From the NCBI GenBank assembly GCA_045636385.1, contig JAZTXK010000078.1, positions 62,001-126,000 of the forward strand: DNA of 64,000 nt. Reading direction: 5' to 3'. The position numbers were made by a program, and so were the translations under genes. The notes below the pieces were generated by a model. The model ran no database searches. It had not been told where the DNA came from and saw only the letters and a program-made list of their open reading frames with translations. The number at the start of each line of letters is the position of its first letter. Position 1 is the first letter of the stretch. Of this stretch, positions 34,923 to 43,698 are shown piece by piece. The stretch comes from CAG-390 sp045636385 (GTDB taxonomy: Bacteria > Bacillota > Clostridia > Oscillospirales > CAG-272).

Positions 34923-35786
34923 TTATTTTAAAACCCTCAAAATCGCCTGCGCTGCTTCTTCGGCAGTTATAGGCATTTCGTTGATTGTAACGCCAAATTG
35001 ATTCAGACAGTGGACCAATTCAGCGCTTTGCGGAAGCTCAAGTCCCGCTTTTTTAACCAATTCAGCGTTACCGAATATTTCGCGAGGCGAAGCATCGGCG
35101 ATAACGTTACCTCTGTCGATAACAATAACTCGATCGGCTCTGGCGGCCTCGCTCATATGATGAGTAATGTTGATAACGGTTATACCGTGCTCGCGTACAA
35201 GCTTTTCCATTACAGTAAGAACTTCGGTTCTGCCGATAGGATCAAGCATAGCGGTTGATTCGTCAAATATCATACAGTCGGGCATCATTGCTATAATTCC
35301 TGCGATCGCCACGCGCTGCTTTTGACCTCCTGAGAGTCTGTGAGGCTCGTGTTTAGCAAAATCAAGCATACCAACGGACTCCAAAGCGTCATCCACGCGC
35401 TTGCGGATCTCGGCAGATGGGATACCGATATTTTCAGGTCCGAAGGCTACATCTTCCTCAACGATAGTCGCAACGATCTGATTATCGGGATTTTGAAATA
35501 CCATTCCGATGCTACGTCTCAACTCAATTATCTCGGCATCGGTAAGATCGCCGCAAACCGATTTACCATCGATCAGAACATCTCCGCGAATGGGCTCAAG
35601 TACAAGATTCAAAAGCTTGGCAAAAGTAGATTTGCCCGATCCGTTTCTTCCAACAATTGCTACGTATTCGCCTCGTTCGATAGTAATATTAACCCCATTC
35701 AAGGCAAACATAGAATTCTTTGCATCCGTACTCTGATCGTCGTAAGAGAATGCCAAATCAACCGTTTCGATGAAATGGCTACTCAT
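34923..35786 (-). CDS. ecfA1: ECF transporter ATPase EcfA1
   Basis: Partner ATPase of EcfA2. Walker A GRNGSGKST, Q-loop VFQNPDNQIVATIVEEDVAFG, signature LSGGQKQR, Walker B MIFDESTAMLDPIGR and switch His ITHHMSEA. The PDNQIVAT stretch and the DEST in Walker B are typical of EcfA1. 287 aa. Its ATG overlaps the stop of the upstream methyltransferase by four bases, so translation is coupled. Confidence 0.95.
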   Translation of the reverse strand: MSSHFIETVDLAFSYDDQSTDAKNSMFALNGVNITIERGEYVAIVGRNGSGKSTFAKLLNLVLEPIRGDVLIDGKSVCGDLTDAEIIELRRSIGMVFQNPDNQIVATIVEEDVAFGPENIGIPSAEIRKRVDDALESVGMLDFAKHEPHRLSGGQKQRVAIAGIIAMMPDCMIFDESTAMLDPIGRTEVLTVMEKLVREHGITVINITHHMSEAARADRVIVIDRGNVIADASPREIFGNAELVKKAGLELPQSAELVHCLNQFGVTINEMPITAEEAAQAILRVLK

Positions 35787-36676
35787 CTGCCGTTACCTCC
35801 GGCGGAAGTCCAGCGTGCACTTGCGCCTGCGGGTAAAGCGGTTCCGCGTGAAATAACGGGAATAGCTATCTCGCCCGCTTCGCACTTTCCTCCGAAACGC
35901 TCGGTGATCTTCAGGTCTATCATATATTTCATCGTTAACGGTGAGAGACCGGTAGTGTAAGAATTCACAAGGAAAAACAAAGGTCTGTCGGAAAGCAAGG
36001 AGGAGCAAAGGGTGATCAATTCATCTATTGCTTCTTCGATCTTCCAAACCTCACCTCCGGGTCCTCTTCCGTAAGAAGGGGGGTCCATAATAATAGCCTC
36101 ATACTTATGTCCGCGTCGGATCTCGCGTTCAACGAACTTTTTGCAGTCGTCAACTATATATCTTATAGGCGCGTCAGCAAGACCTGATAAAGCGGCGTTT
36201 TCCTTTGCCTGAGCGACCATACCCTTAGCCGCATCAACATGGCACACGGATGCACCGGCAGCTGCTGCCGCGATGGTAGCGCCTCCGGTATAAGCAAACA
36301 AATTCAATACTCTTACGGGATAAGGGCAATTTTTGATCAAGGAAGAAAACCAATCCCAGTTTACCGCCTGTTCAGGAAAAAGTCCCGTGTGCTTGAATCC
36401 CATAGGGCGCAGAACGAATTTCAAGCTACCGTAATTGATATACCATTCTTTGGGAAGCTTATTGACCTTCCATCCGCCGCCTCCTGACGAGGAGCGGTTA
36501 TATACTCCGTGAGCTTTACGCCACTCAGGGAGATTCTTTTCGGTTTTCCAGATAACCTGCGGGTCGGGACGCACAAGAATATAATCGCCCCATTTTTCGA
36601 GTCTCTCACCGTCAGAGGTGTCGAGAAGCTTGTAATCATTCCAATTTTCAGCAATCCACATATCAGTTCTGTCCAT
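35783..36676 (-). CDS. Class I SAM-dependent methyltransferase (RlmI/RlmK-like fold)
   Basis: Rossmann methyltransferase related to 23S rRNA cytosine methyltransferases. Visible motifs: VLNLFAYTGGATIAAAAAGA (SAM loop, about residue 125), CHVDAAKGMVAQAKEN, and the catalytic IIMDPPSYGRGPGG (about 210). An N-terminal region precedes it (WGDYILVRPDPQVIW), but no PUA domain is evident. The start is uncertain: 36676 overlaps ruvC by 14 bases, while ATG at 36661 follows the ruvC stop by one base and gives the MWIAENW start I expect for the family. The substrate is probably rRNA; not proven. Confidence 0.85.
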   Translation of the reverse strand: MDRTDMWIAENWNDYKLLDTSDGERLEKWGDYILVRPDPQVIWKTEKNLPEWRKAHGVYNRSSSGGGGWKVNKLPKEWYINYGSLKFVLRPMGFKHTGLFPEQAVNWDWFSSLIKNCPYPVRVLNLFAYTGGATIAAAAAGASVCHVDAAKGMVAQAKENAALSGLADAPIRYIVDDCKKFVEREIRRGHKYEAIIMDPPSYGRGPGGEVWKIEEAIDELITLCSSLLSDRPLFFLVNSYTTGLSPLTMKYMIDLKITERFGGKCEAGEIAIPVISRGTALPAGASARWTSAGGNGR

Positions 36677-37166
36677 TATAGTATTTTGCGATTCTCGATG
36701 CGCCGCAGTGGGCGTGGCAGATGGCGATCGCAAGGGCGTCTGCAGTATCGTCAGGTTTAGGAGGAGCAGGTAAGGAAAGCAGCATAGTAACCATAGAGAT
36801 CACCTGTTTCTTATCAGCTCTACCATATCCCACAACCGATTGTTTTACTTGAAGAGGAGTATACTCGGAGATAGGAATCTTGTTTAACTCAGCGCAAAGA
36901 AGAATAACGCCTCGCGCTTCTGCAACTCTGATACCTGTGGTAATGTTAGTGTTGAAAAACAATTCTTCTATAGCAACGCATTCCGGTGAGTATTTCTTGA
37001 TAATGGTATCAAGATCATCGAAAATCATCGCAAGTCGCTTTTCAACCGAGAGCTTGGTAGGTGTTTGAATATGACCGAAAGCCACCGAATTGTGTTTGAA
37101 TCCGTTGGTTTCAATCACTCCCCATCCTATAGTTGCCAACCCGGGGTCGATACCTAAAATTCTCAT
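36663..37166 (-). CDS. ruvC: Holliday junction resolvase RuvC
   Basis: Dimeric endonuclease that cuts four-way DNA junctions. The acidic catalytic residues are seen in RILGIDPGLATIGWG (Asp7), CVAIEELFFNTN (Glu) and KPDDTADALAIAICH (the Asp pair near the C-terminus). 167 aa is normal. It is transcribed away from ruvA-ruvB, which lie beyond the yfhO-like gene on the other strand, and it heads the long minus-strand run that includes the ECF genes. Confidence 0.97.
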   Translation of the reverse strand: MRILGIDPGLATIGWGVIETNGFKHNSVAFGHIQTPTKLSVEKRLAMIFDDLDTIIKKYSPECVAIEELFFNTNITTGIRVAEARGVILLCAELNKIPISEYTPLQVKQSVVGYGRADKKQVISMVTMLLSLPAPPKPDDTADALAIAICHAHCGASRIAKYYNGQN

Positions 37167-37199
37167 TTTATACCTTCCGTCAAAAATTAACCATTATAA

Positions 37200-37228
37200 A
37201 TTATATCACAAAAAGTAATTAAAGTCAA
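37200..37228 (-). promoter_or_regulatory. Sigma-A promoter for the ruvC-led minus-strand run
   Basis: Minus strand: TTGACT (37228-37223), 17-base spacer, perfect TATAAT (37205-37200). Transcription would begin about 25 bases before ruvC. It is back-to-back with the yfhO promoter 72 bases away. Confidence 0.8.
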
Positions 37229-37299
37229 ATATCTTTGTGAATAAAATTATATATAATTTGTATCTTTTAACATTTTGACTGAAAAAATCGACAAACTTA

Positions 37300-37328
37300 T
37301 TTACATCGATATTATTTTATGGTATAAT
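37300..37328 (+). promoter_or_regulatory. Sigma-A promoter for yfhO-ruvA-ruvB
   Basis: Plus strand: TTTACA (37300-37305), 17-base spacer, perfect TATAAT (37323-37328), about 20 bases before the start codon once the +1 position is allowed for. Confidence 0.78.
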
Positions 37329-37356
37329 AATAGCTGATTAAAATTTTTTGGAGTAA

Positions 37357-40227
37357 ATGATGTATCAAAATATTTTCAAGAAAAAACGTTGTTCCTCAGA
37401 GGCGACTATTGCGCTTTCCGCAACGGAAACAAACAGATTTGCAACTATCAAGAATAACTATTCATATCTCGCGTATTGCTTTTTTATTCCCGTAGTGCTG
37501 TATTTTATCACCTATTTGTCTATGGGATTGCATCCCTTTGGCAACGGATCCGTTCTCGTCCTTGACCTCAACGGGCAGTACGTTTATTTCTACGAAGCAT
37601 TACGAAATGCAGTTCTTGGCGATACGTCCCTTCTTTATTCCTTTGCGCGTCAGCTCGGAGGCGAATTCCTTGGAATTTATGCATATTATGTTGCCAGCCC
37701 TTTTTCCTATATAGTTTGCCTTTTCCCTCAAAGCAGAATACTTGAGGCGCTTCTTTGTATTTTCCTTGTAAAAGCCGGAATTTCGGGCTTCACAATGGGA
37801 TTTTATCTTCACAAAACCTCCCGCCGCATCAATAGAACCAATATAATCATTTGCTCAGTTCTCTATTCGATGTGTTCCTATGCTGTAATTCAGCAGCATA
37901 ATTCGATGTGGATTGATGCTCTTATGTGGCTTCCGCTTTTGACGCTTGGCATTGAGGAGCTTATTAAAAACCGCAAATATAAGCTGTATGTAATTATGCT
38001 TGCTCTCACGCTTATGAGCAATTTTTACATTGGTTATATGGCTTGTATATATACGGCATTTTACTTTTTCTATTACTATTTTGCCAACAACTCAAACGAT
38101 AATAATAATCCGATCGGCGAGCAAAAGCATCTTATCAAGTCGCTTGTAAGAATAGGTATCTTCTCCGCGATTGCGATAGGTATTTCCATGGTTATAGTAG
38201 CTTCCGCCTACTATTCCCTGCAGTTCGGAAAGAATGAATTTTCCAATCCCAATTTCTCCTTCTCGCTCAGATTCGATCTGATTGATTTCTTTGCTAAATT
38301 CTTCCCCGGATCCTACGACACCGTACGTCCCGAGGGACTCCCCTTCGTATATTGCGGCGTATTAACGCTTTTCTGCGTTCCTCTCTATTTTCTCTCGAAG
38401 AAATTCTCGACACGCGAAAAAGTATTTGCGGTTGGCTTGATAGCTGTATTTGTGCTCAGCTTCTCCATTAACACGCTTGATATGATCTGGCACGGATTCC
38501 AAAAGCCCAACTGGCTCAACTACCGATATTCATTTATGCTGTGCTTCTTCCTAGTTTCGCTTGCATACAAGGGACTCGGCGAAATCAGAAGAACGTCCGC
38601 AAGAACGATTGGTATGCTCAGCGGTCTTATGATTCTCTTTTTAGCTGTTGCGCAAAAGTTCAATTATCACGCTGTCGTTGAAAGAATTAGCGGCAAGGTA
38701 GAGTTCGATCAGCCTTTGAAAGACCTTGAGATGATTTGGCTTTCAGGATTTTGCGTAATCATGGTTTCCGTCATTCTTTGCGTAATGATTCGCACAAGAA
38801 AGAGACAGACAGCAGCTCTTATGATGCTCGTGTTTGTTTGCATCGAGGCTCTCGGAAGCTGTATTGTAAACTGCGTGGAATTTGGCAACGACGTTATATA
38901 TTCATCCTATAGCAGCTATAACGATTTTGTCGGTTCACTCCGCCCCTTGACAGATGAGATAGTTGAAAGCGATACCTCTTTCTTTAGATACGAAAAGAAC
39001 GTTCACAGAAAATACTGTGATAACATGGCTCTTAACATTCGCGGTCTGACTAACTCAACCTCCACATTAAACAAAAAAACAATTGATTTTCTCGCTAACT
39101 TAGGCTACGCATCTAAGTCACATTGGTCAAAATATCTCGGAGGTAATTTGATCAACGACTCGCTTCTTGGTATAAAATATATTATTGATACCGAGGACTC
39201 GGATATTTCCAATTATTATGAAATGACCGATCTTGAAGAAGTTGAGGTAAACAGCTCGGTTTACTACGCTTATCTTAATGATAGCGCTCTTTCGTTGGCG
39301 TACAGCGTCGATCCTTCGATACTCGATTTTGAATTTGATGGCGATACACCTATCCAGAACCTTAATGCTTTGCTTAATTCAATGATCGGATCGGAGGAAC
39401 AGTTTGATTTCTTCGTACCCGTTGACGTTGAAGAAGATACTATAAATCTTTCTACAAAGAAAAATTCTTCTTATATCGAGTACCGTCCCGAGATATCCGG
39501 CAACACGTCAACTCTTAATTATACGTTCACCGCGCCGGTAGACGGAGAGTTCTTCTTCTACCTTCCTTCCGATTACCCCCGCGAGGTAAATCTTAAAGTC
39601 AATAATAAATCTCACGGAACCTTCTACGCAAGCGAAACCAAGAGAATAGTATCGCTCGGTTTCTTTGATGAAGGTGCAAGCGTAACTGTTTCAATGACGC
39701 TTACCGCTGATGTGCTTTATGTCACCCCCGATGTAAATGCCATCTATTATATTGATGTTGAGTTGGCGGAGTCTGCGCTAGAACAGCTTGCAGAGGAACA
39801 GTATATGATTTCAGAAGATTGGCAAGATGATCATTTTGTCGGAACTTATACCACGCAAAATGATAAGACTACGGTTCTTACCACTCTCCCCTATGATGAA
39901 GGTTGGAAAATTTATATCGACGGCAACGAGATCGAATACACCAACGCGCTCGACGCTTTGATCGCGTTCGAGATCGATGGCGCAGGAGAGCATACCGTTG
40001 AAATGAAATACGCTCCCAAAACCTTTACACTCGGACTCGCGATTTCTCTGCTGTCGCTCATACTCTTTATTATCATTGTTATTTTTGAAAAGCCTCTTGG
40101 AATCCTCCGCGATAGATTGATCGCCGGATCATCTTCATCGGAAGACGCCGATGATATCTGCGATATTAATGAAGATGCAAAGGACGAGGTAACAACAGAA
40201 ACCCAAAACGAAAAGACCGAGGAATAA
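37357..40227 (+). CDS. YfhO-family membrane protein (GT-C-like)
   Basis: 956-aa protein with about 12-14 transmembrane segments in the first 500 residues and one near the C-terminus (about 893-915), with a large outer beta-rich domain (about 530-890) between. The first outer loop has MGLHPFGNGSVLVLDLNGQY, a pattern of the YfhO family, which in Gram-positives takes part in glycosylating lipoteichoic acid and other envelope polymers using lipid-linked sugars. The acidic DLNGQY segment may hold the metal-binding Asp of a GT-C enzyme (inference). GGAG lies three bases before the first ATG and six before a second at 37360, so the latter may be the true start. The C-terminal tail is very acidic. 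It is directly linked to ruvA by a one-base gap. Confidence 0.85.
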   Translation: MMYQNIFKKKRCSSEATIALSATETNRFATIKNNYSYLAYCFFIPVVLYFITYLSMGLHPFGNGSVLVLDLNGQYVYFYEALRNAVLGDTSLLYSFARQLGGEFLGIYAYYVASPFSYIVCLFPQSRILEALLCIFLVKAGISGFTMGFYLHKTSRRINRTNIIICSVLYSMCSYAVIQQHNSMWIDALMWLPLLTLGIEELIKNRKYKLYVIMLALTLMSNFYIGYMACIYTAFYFFYYYFANNSNDNNNPIGEQKHLIKSLVRIGIFSAIAIGISMVIVASAYYSLQFGKNEFSNPNFSFSLRFDLIDFFAKFFPGSYDTVRPEGLPFVYCGVLTLFCVPLYFLSKKFSTREKVFAVGLIAVFVLSFSINTLDMIWHGFQKPNWLNYRYSFMLCFFLVSLAYKGLGEIRRTSARTIGMLSGLMILFLAVAQKFNYHAVVERISGKVEFDQPLKDLEMIWLSGFCVIMVSVILCVMIRTRKRQTAALMMLVFVCIEALGSCIVNCVEFGNDVIYSSYSSYNDFVGSLRPLTDEIVESDTSFFRYEKNVHRKYCDNMALNIRGLTNSTSTLNKKTIDFLANLGYASKSHWSKYLGGNLINDSLLGIKYIIDTEDSDISNYYEMTDLEEVEVNSSVYYAYLNDSALSLAYSVDPSILDFEFDGDTPIQNLNALLNSMIGSEEQFDFFVPVDVEEDTINLSTKKNSSYIEYRPEISGNTSTLNYTFTAPVDGEFFFYLPSDYPREVNLKVNNKSHGTFYASETKRIVSLGFFDEGASVTVSMTLTADVLYVTPDVNAIYYIDVELAESALEQLAEEQYMISEDWQDDHFVGTYTTQNDKTTVLTTLPYDEGWKIYIDGNEIEYTNALDALIAFEIDGAGEHTVEMKYAPKTFTLGLAISLLSLILFIIIVIFEKPLGILRDRLIAGSSSSEDADDICDINEDAKDEVTTETQNEKTEE

Positions 40228-40228
40228 T

Positions 40229-40843
40229 ATGTTCTATTATATTAAAGGTAAATTAGTTCTCAACGAATTTTCGCAGGTGGTTATCGACGTTGGCGGCGTA
40301 GCTTATTCTATGACTGTCAGCGCCAATACACAGGCAGCCGTTTCTTCAAAATCCTTCAACGGAGAAAATGAAGTTACGCTTTTTACTCACCTTTCCGTGC
40401 GCGAAGATGGAATAGAGTTGTTTGGTTTTCATGATCACGCAGAGCTTGATATGTTCAAACTGCTGATTTCAGTCTCCGGCATCGGACCGAAAGCGGCTAT
40501 GTCAATCTTGTCACATATGACACCTGACTCTATAGCTTACGCTATCTTTTCAGACGACAAAAAAACCATATCCAAAGCTCCCGGCGTCGGTCCAAAAACC
40601 GCTGCCCGTATCATACTTGAGCTAAAGGACAAGATTAAGGGACACAGTGTTGAAGCTCCTGCGAATGATTTTGTAATCAGCAACGTTAAAGTAAACGACA
40701 GCAAACATTCGGAAGCTATTGACGCCTTGACTGTACTCGGTTTCCATAGATCGGCCGCCGAGGAAGTATTGAAGACCATCGATGTTGCAAACACAGATCT
40801 TGAGGATATTATCCGCGAGGCACTTAAAAAATTGATGAAATAA
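40229..40843 (+). CDS. ruvA: Holliday junction helicase subunit RuvA
   Basis: Tetrameric DNA-junction-binding protein that loads RuvB. The N-terminal OB domain starts MFYYIKGKLV, and the two helix-hairpin-helix motifs read LISVSGIGPKAAMSIL and SKAPGVGPKTAARIILELKDK. The C-terminal RuvB-binding domain (SEAIDALTVLGFHRSAAEEVL) follows a flexible linker. 204 aa. It begins one base after the yfhO-like gene and is followed 12 bases later by ruvB. Confidence 0.97.
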   Translation: MFYYIKGKLVLNEFSQVVIDVGGVAYSMTVSANTQAAVSSKSFNGENEVTLFTHLSVREDGIELFGFHDHAELDMFKLLISVSGIGPKAAMSILSHMTPDSIAYAIFSDDKKTISKAPGVGPKTAARIILELKDKIKGHSVEAPANDFVISNVKVNDSKHSEAIDALTVLGFHRSAAEEVLKTIDVANTDLEDIIREALKKLMK

Positions 40844-40855
40844 TACAGGATAAAA

Positions 40856-41929
40856 ATGATTGAAGAATTTGATTTTGAAAACCGAATAGTCAACACTTCA
40901 TATATACCTACTGAAGACGAATACGATACCTCGTTGCGTCCTTCAAGGCTTGAAGACTATATTGGACAAGATAAAGTAAAAGAAAACTTAAAAGTCTATA
41001 TTGAAGCAGCTAAAATGAGAAAGGACACGCTCGACCACGTTCTTCTCTACGGACCTCCCGGTTTAGGTAAAACAACGCTGGCGGCAATCATCGCAGCCGA
41101 AATGGGCGTGAACTTCAGAGTGACTTCAGGACCTGCAATTGAAAAGCAGGGAGATCTTGCGGCTATTCTAACCAATCTACAGCCCGGCGACGTTCTTTTT
41201 ATTGATGAGATACACAGAATGCAACGGTCTGTTGAAGAGATTTTGTATCCAGCAATGGAAGATCACGTGCTTGATATAATTATCGGAAAAGGTCCTGCCG
41301 CAAGGAGCATTAGAATAGATCTCGCTCCTTTCACTCTGATAGGTGCCACAACACGTGCAGGTCAGCTTTCAACCCCTCTTCGTGACCGCTTTGGAGTAAT
41401 TTCGCGCCTGGAGCTTTATACCCCCGACGAATTAGCTTCCATCGTAACACGAAGTGCAGGAATACTCGGCCTCCCCATCGACCCTGACGGAGCACTTGAG
41501 ATCGCTTCACGTTCGCGCGGCACGCCGAGAATAGCCAATCGTTTACTGAAGCGAGTAAGAGATTTTGCTCAAGTCAAAGGCTGCGACGTTATTGATTCTG
41601 AGATAGCTTCTTATGCATTATCAAGACTTGAAATAGATTCTTTGGGACTTGATAACACTGACAGAAGAATGCTTGAGGCGATAATTTCTTATTACAACGG
41701 CGGCCCTGTCGGACTGGAAACACTGGCTGCTACGGTCGGAGAAGAAGCAATAACGCTCGAGGACGTATACGAGCCTTATCTTATTCAAATAGGTTTCTTA
41801 TCCAGAACCCCCAGAGGCAGATGCGCTACTTTCAGAGCATACGAGCACCTGGGAATTAATCCTCCTACTCTTAATAATCAAGCCATTTTAGAGCAAATGA
41901 AGATAGGAGACGACGAAACGGAGGAATGA
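40856..41929 (+). CDS. ruvB: Holliday junction branch-migration helicase RuvB
   Basis: AAA+ motor driving branch migration with RuvA. The conserved LRPSRLEDYIGQDKVKENL opens the ATPase; Walker A is GPPGLGKT, Walker B is LFIDEIHR, the sensor is LIGATTRAG, and the winged-helix end reads GFLSRTPRGRCAT. 357 aa. No anomaly seen. High confidence. Confidence 0.98.
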   Translation: MIEEFDFENRIVNTSYIPTEDEYDTSLRPSRLEDYIGQDKVKENLKVYIEAAKMRKDTLDHVLLYGPPGLGKTTLAAIIAAEMGVNFRVTSGPAIEKQGDLAAILTNLQPGDVLFIDEIHRMQRSVEEILYPAMEDHVLDIIIGKGPAARSIRIDLAPFTLIGATTRAGQLSTPLRDRFGVISRLELYTPDELASIVTRSAGILGLPIDPDGALEIASRSRGTPRIANRLLKRVRDFAQVKGCDVIDSEIASYALSRLEIDSLGLDNTDRRMLEAIISYYNGGPVGLETLAATVGEEAITLEDVYEPYLIQIGFLSRTPRGRCATFRAYEHLGINPPTLNNQAILEQMKIGDDETEE

Positions 41930-41933
41930 TATA

Positions 41934-42713
41934 ATGCAAAACAACAGCAACTCTCCTAAAATTATATACCCCGACTATATACCAATGCTTGTAATGGCGT
42001 TGATAACAGCAATAATCTCCTCCTGCATTCTGTCACCTATTTATACGCAGATCAGCAGTGATATAGTTTTGATGTATACCGTTTTGCCGATAGTCGTGGA
42101 TTATCTGATTATAATATTTGATATGATATACATATCGATTTTATTTGCCGTTATTTCTTGTTCTACTTACAATTATTTTAAGAATGAGGAAAACAAAAAC
42201 CTCGGCTTCATGCTTGCGTGCGCGGTAGTATTTCTCAAGCATGTCCTTAACCTTACGGTTTCATCAATAATCGACTCTTACATTGACGTTACTTTCGATA
42301 TACCGCTTACTTTAATTCTTATTCTTCTCGACGTCATTTCTCTGATAATTGTCAAAGCGCTATCATTAAAGAGATGTAAAAAGCATTTTAATCACGCAAA
42401 GAGAATGCAAAAAGCAGCTAAATATCTTGAAAACGTAGTTTACGATGAAAATACGGAAATATATCCTTTTGGATCTTTGCTCAATACAAAAAATCCAATA
42501 ATCTTCCCTATCTTTGTCGGAGTTATAATTACGGTTTCGGTTCTGATATTGCAAAGACTTTATGCAGATTTTGTGATGATCGGCTTGCCGTCATCCTTCT
42601 ACGAGGTTGCAGAAATTGTAATTTCATATATTTCCGATATCCTTTTGGGAATAGTTGGTTATGTAGCGGCTTATTATGCGGCAGTGTACGTTTTTATTAA
42701 AAAATCAAATTAA
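41934..42713 (+). CDS. Unrecognised multi-pass membrane protein
   Basis: 259 aa with six or seven hydrophobic segments, at about residues 15-35, 45-70, 95-115, 125-150, 185-205 and 225-252. The central cytoplasmic loop is basic (KRCKKHFNHAKRMQKAAKYL, about 147-166). No motif I can name is present. GGAGG lies in the ruvB end, 11 bases before the ATG, and the gap from ruvB is four bases, so it is co-transcribed and probably translationally coupled. A DNA-repair role should not be assumed; in this genome unrelated genes share operons. Confidence 0.7.
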   Translation: MQNNSNSPKIIYPDYIPMLVMALITAIISSCILSPIYTQISSDIVLMYTVLPIVVDYLIIIFDMIYISILFAVISCSTYNYFKNEENKNLGFMLACAVVFLKHVLNLTVSSIIDSYIDVTFDIPLTLILILLDVISLIIVKALSLKRCKKHFNHAKRMQKAAKYLENVVYDENTEIYPFGSLLNTKNPIIFPIFVGVIITVSVLILQRLYADFVMIGLPSSFYEVAEIVISYISDILLGIVGYVAAYYAAVYVFIKKSN

Positions 42714-42737
42714 TTATAATAAAGGATGGTATTTCTT

Positions 42738-43544
42738 ATGAACACAACTTGGCTTGAACTTGGTGGCAAAACTGTTATCGTTACCGGCGGCGCATCCGGT
42801 ATCGGTTATGCAACCGTTACGGAATTTCTCGCAGACGGAGCTAACGTAGTCGTAGCAGATATGAATCCCGTTGCGCCTGAATTCGACAAAGCGGCAGGCG
42901 ATTACATATACGTTCCTTGTGATGTCACAAAGAAGGCGGATATCGATAACGTAATCGCAAAAGCAATTGAAAAATACGGAAGAATCGACGTACTTGTAAA
43001 TAACGCAGGTATCAACATTCCCAGACTTCTCGTAGATCCCGGTCAGCAGTACGAGCTTGACGAGGCTGTATGGGACAAGGTTATGAACGTTAACGTAAAG
43101 GGTCTCTTCCTTATGACCCAGGCAGCTGCTCGCGTTATGGTTGCGCAGGGCAAGGGAGTTATCATCAACGTTTCTTCCGAGTGCGGACTTGAAGGATCGG
43201 AAGGTCAGAGCGTTTACGCCGCTTCCAAGAATGCAGTAAACTCTCTCACTCGTTCTTGGGCAAAGGAGCTCGGCAGACTCGGCGTAAAGGTTGTAGGCAT
43301 CGCCCCCGGCATCCTTGAAGCAACAGGACTTCGTACCCTTTCTTACGAGACTGCTCTTGCATATACTCGCGGAATCACCATCGACCAGCTTCGCGCAGGA
43401 TACTCCAAGACCAGCACCACTCCTCTCGGACGCTCCGGCAAGCTTTCCGAGGTAGCCTCCTCCATCGCATTCCTCGCATCCGAGCGTTCTGCATATATCC
43501 ACGGCACCACAATCAATATTGCAGGCGGCAAGACCAGAGGTTAA
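42738..43544 (+). CDS. SDR oxidoreductase, sorbitol-6-phosphate 2-dehydrogenase-like
   Basis: Short-chain dehydrogenase of 268 aa. The NAD-binding VTGGASGIGYA, LVNNAGIN and catalytic Ser/Tyr/Lys set (NVSSECG ... YAASK) are complete. Two stretches closely match what I recall of Klebsiella SorD: SSECGLEGSEGQSVYAASK and APGILEATGLRT, and the end IAGGKTRG. It may convert D-sorbitol 6-phosphate to fructose 6-phosphate. No PTS or sugar transporter is adjacent, so the substrate is less certain. The start at 42738 is taken from AAAGGATGG upstream; the ATG inside that site (42726) is rejected. Codon use is strongly biased, suggesting high expression. Confidence 0.82.
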   Translation: MNTTWLELGGKTVIVTGGASGIGYATVTEFLADGANVVVADMNPVAPEFDKAAGDYIYVPCDVTKKADIDNVIAKAIEKYGRIDVLVNNAGINIPRLLVDPGQQYELDEAVWDKVMNVNVKGLFLMTQAAARVMVAQGKGVIINVSSECGLEGSEGQSVYAASKNAVNSLTRSWAKELGRLGVKVVGIAPGILEATGLRTLSYETALAYTRGITIDQLRAGYSKTSTTPLGRSGKLSEVASSIAFLASERSAYIHGTTINIAGGKTRG

Positions 43545-43561
43545 TCTCAAAGTACATCAAA

Positions 43562-43596
43562 CAACAGCAACAGCCCACGCGTTGCTGTTGTTTTTT
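43562..43596 (+). terminator. Terminator after the sorbitol-6-phosphate dehydrogenase-like gene
   Basis: 10-bp stem (CAACAGCAAC / GTTGCTGTTG), 9-base loop and a run of six T. It starts 17 bases after the stop codon. Confidence 0.92.
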
Positions 43597-43637
43597 GATG
43601 AAATATACTACTAATTGTAAAATTAATGTATTTTCTA

Positions 43638-43666
43638 TTGACCTTATGCAAATTATGTAGTATAAT
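43638..43666 (+). promoter_or_regulatory. Sigma-A promoter for the M23-like gene
   Basis: TTGACC (43638-43643), 17-base spacer, perfect TATAAT (43661-43666). The transcript would start near 43673, which rules out an in-frame upstream start at 43672 and supports the ATG at 43699. Confidence 0.82.
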
Positions 43667-43698
43667 TAACTTTGAATAAACTCGAACGGAGTACATTT

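Noticed and set aside
42714..43550. 278-codon open frame antisense to the sorbitol-6-phosphate dehydrogenase-like gene
   Set aside because: Again a mirror of a biased gene, with no domain or ribosome site.
43672..43698. Upstream in-frame start for the M23-like gene
   Set aside because: The promoter at 43638-43666 places transcription start at about 43673, so this codon would not be in the mRNA.
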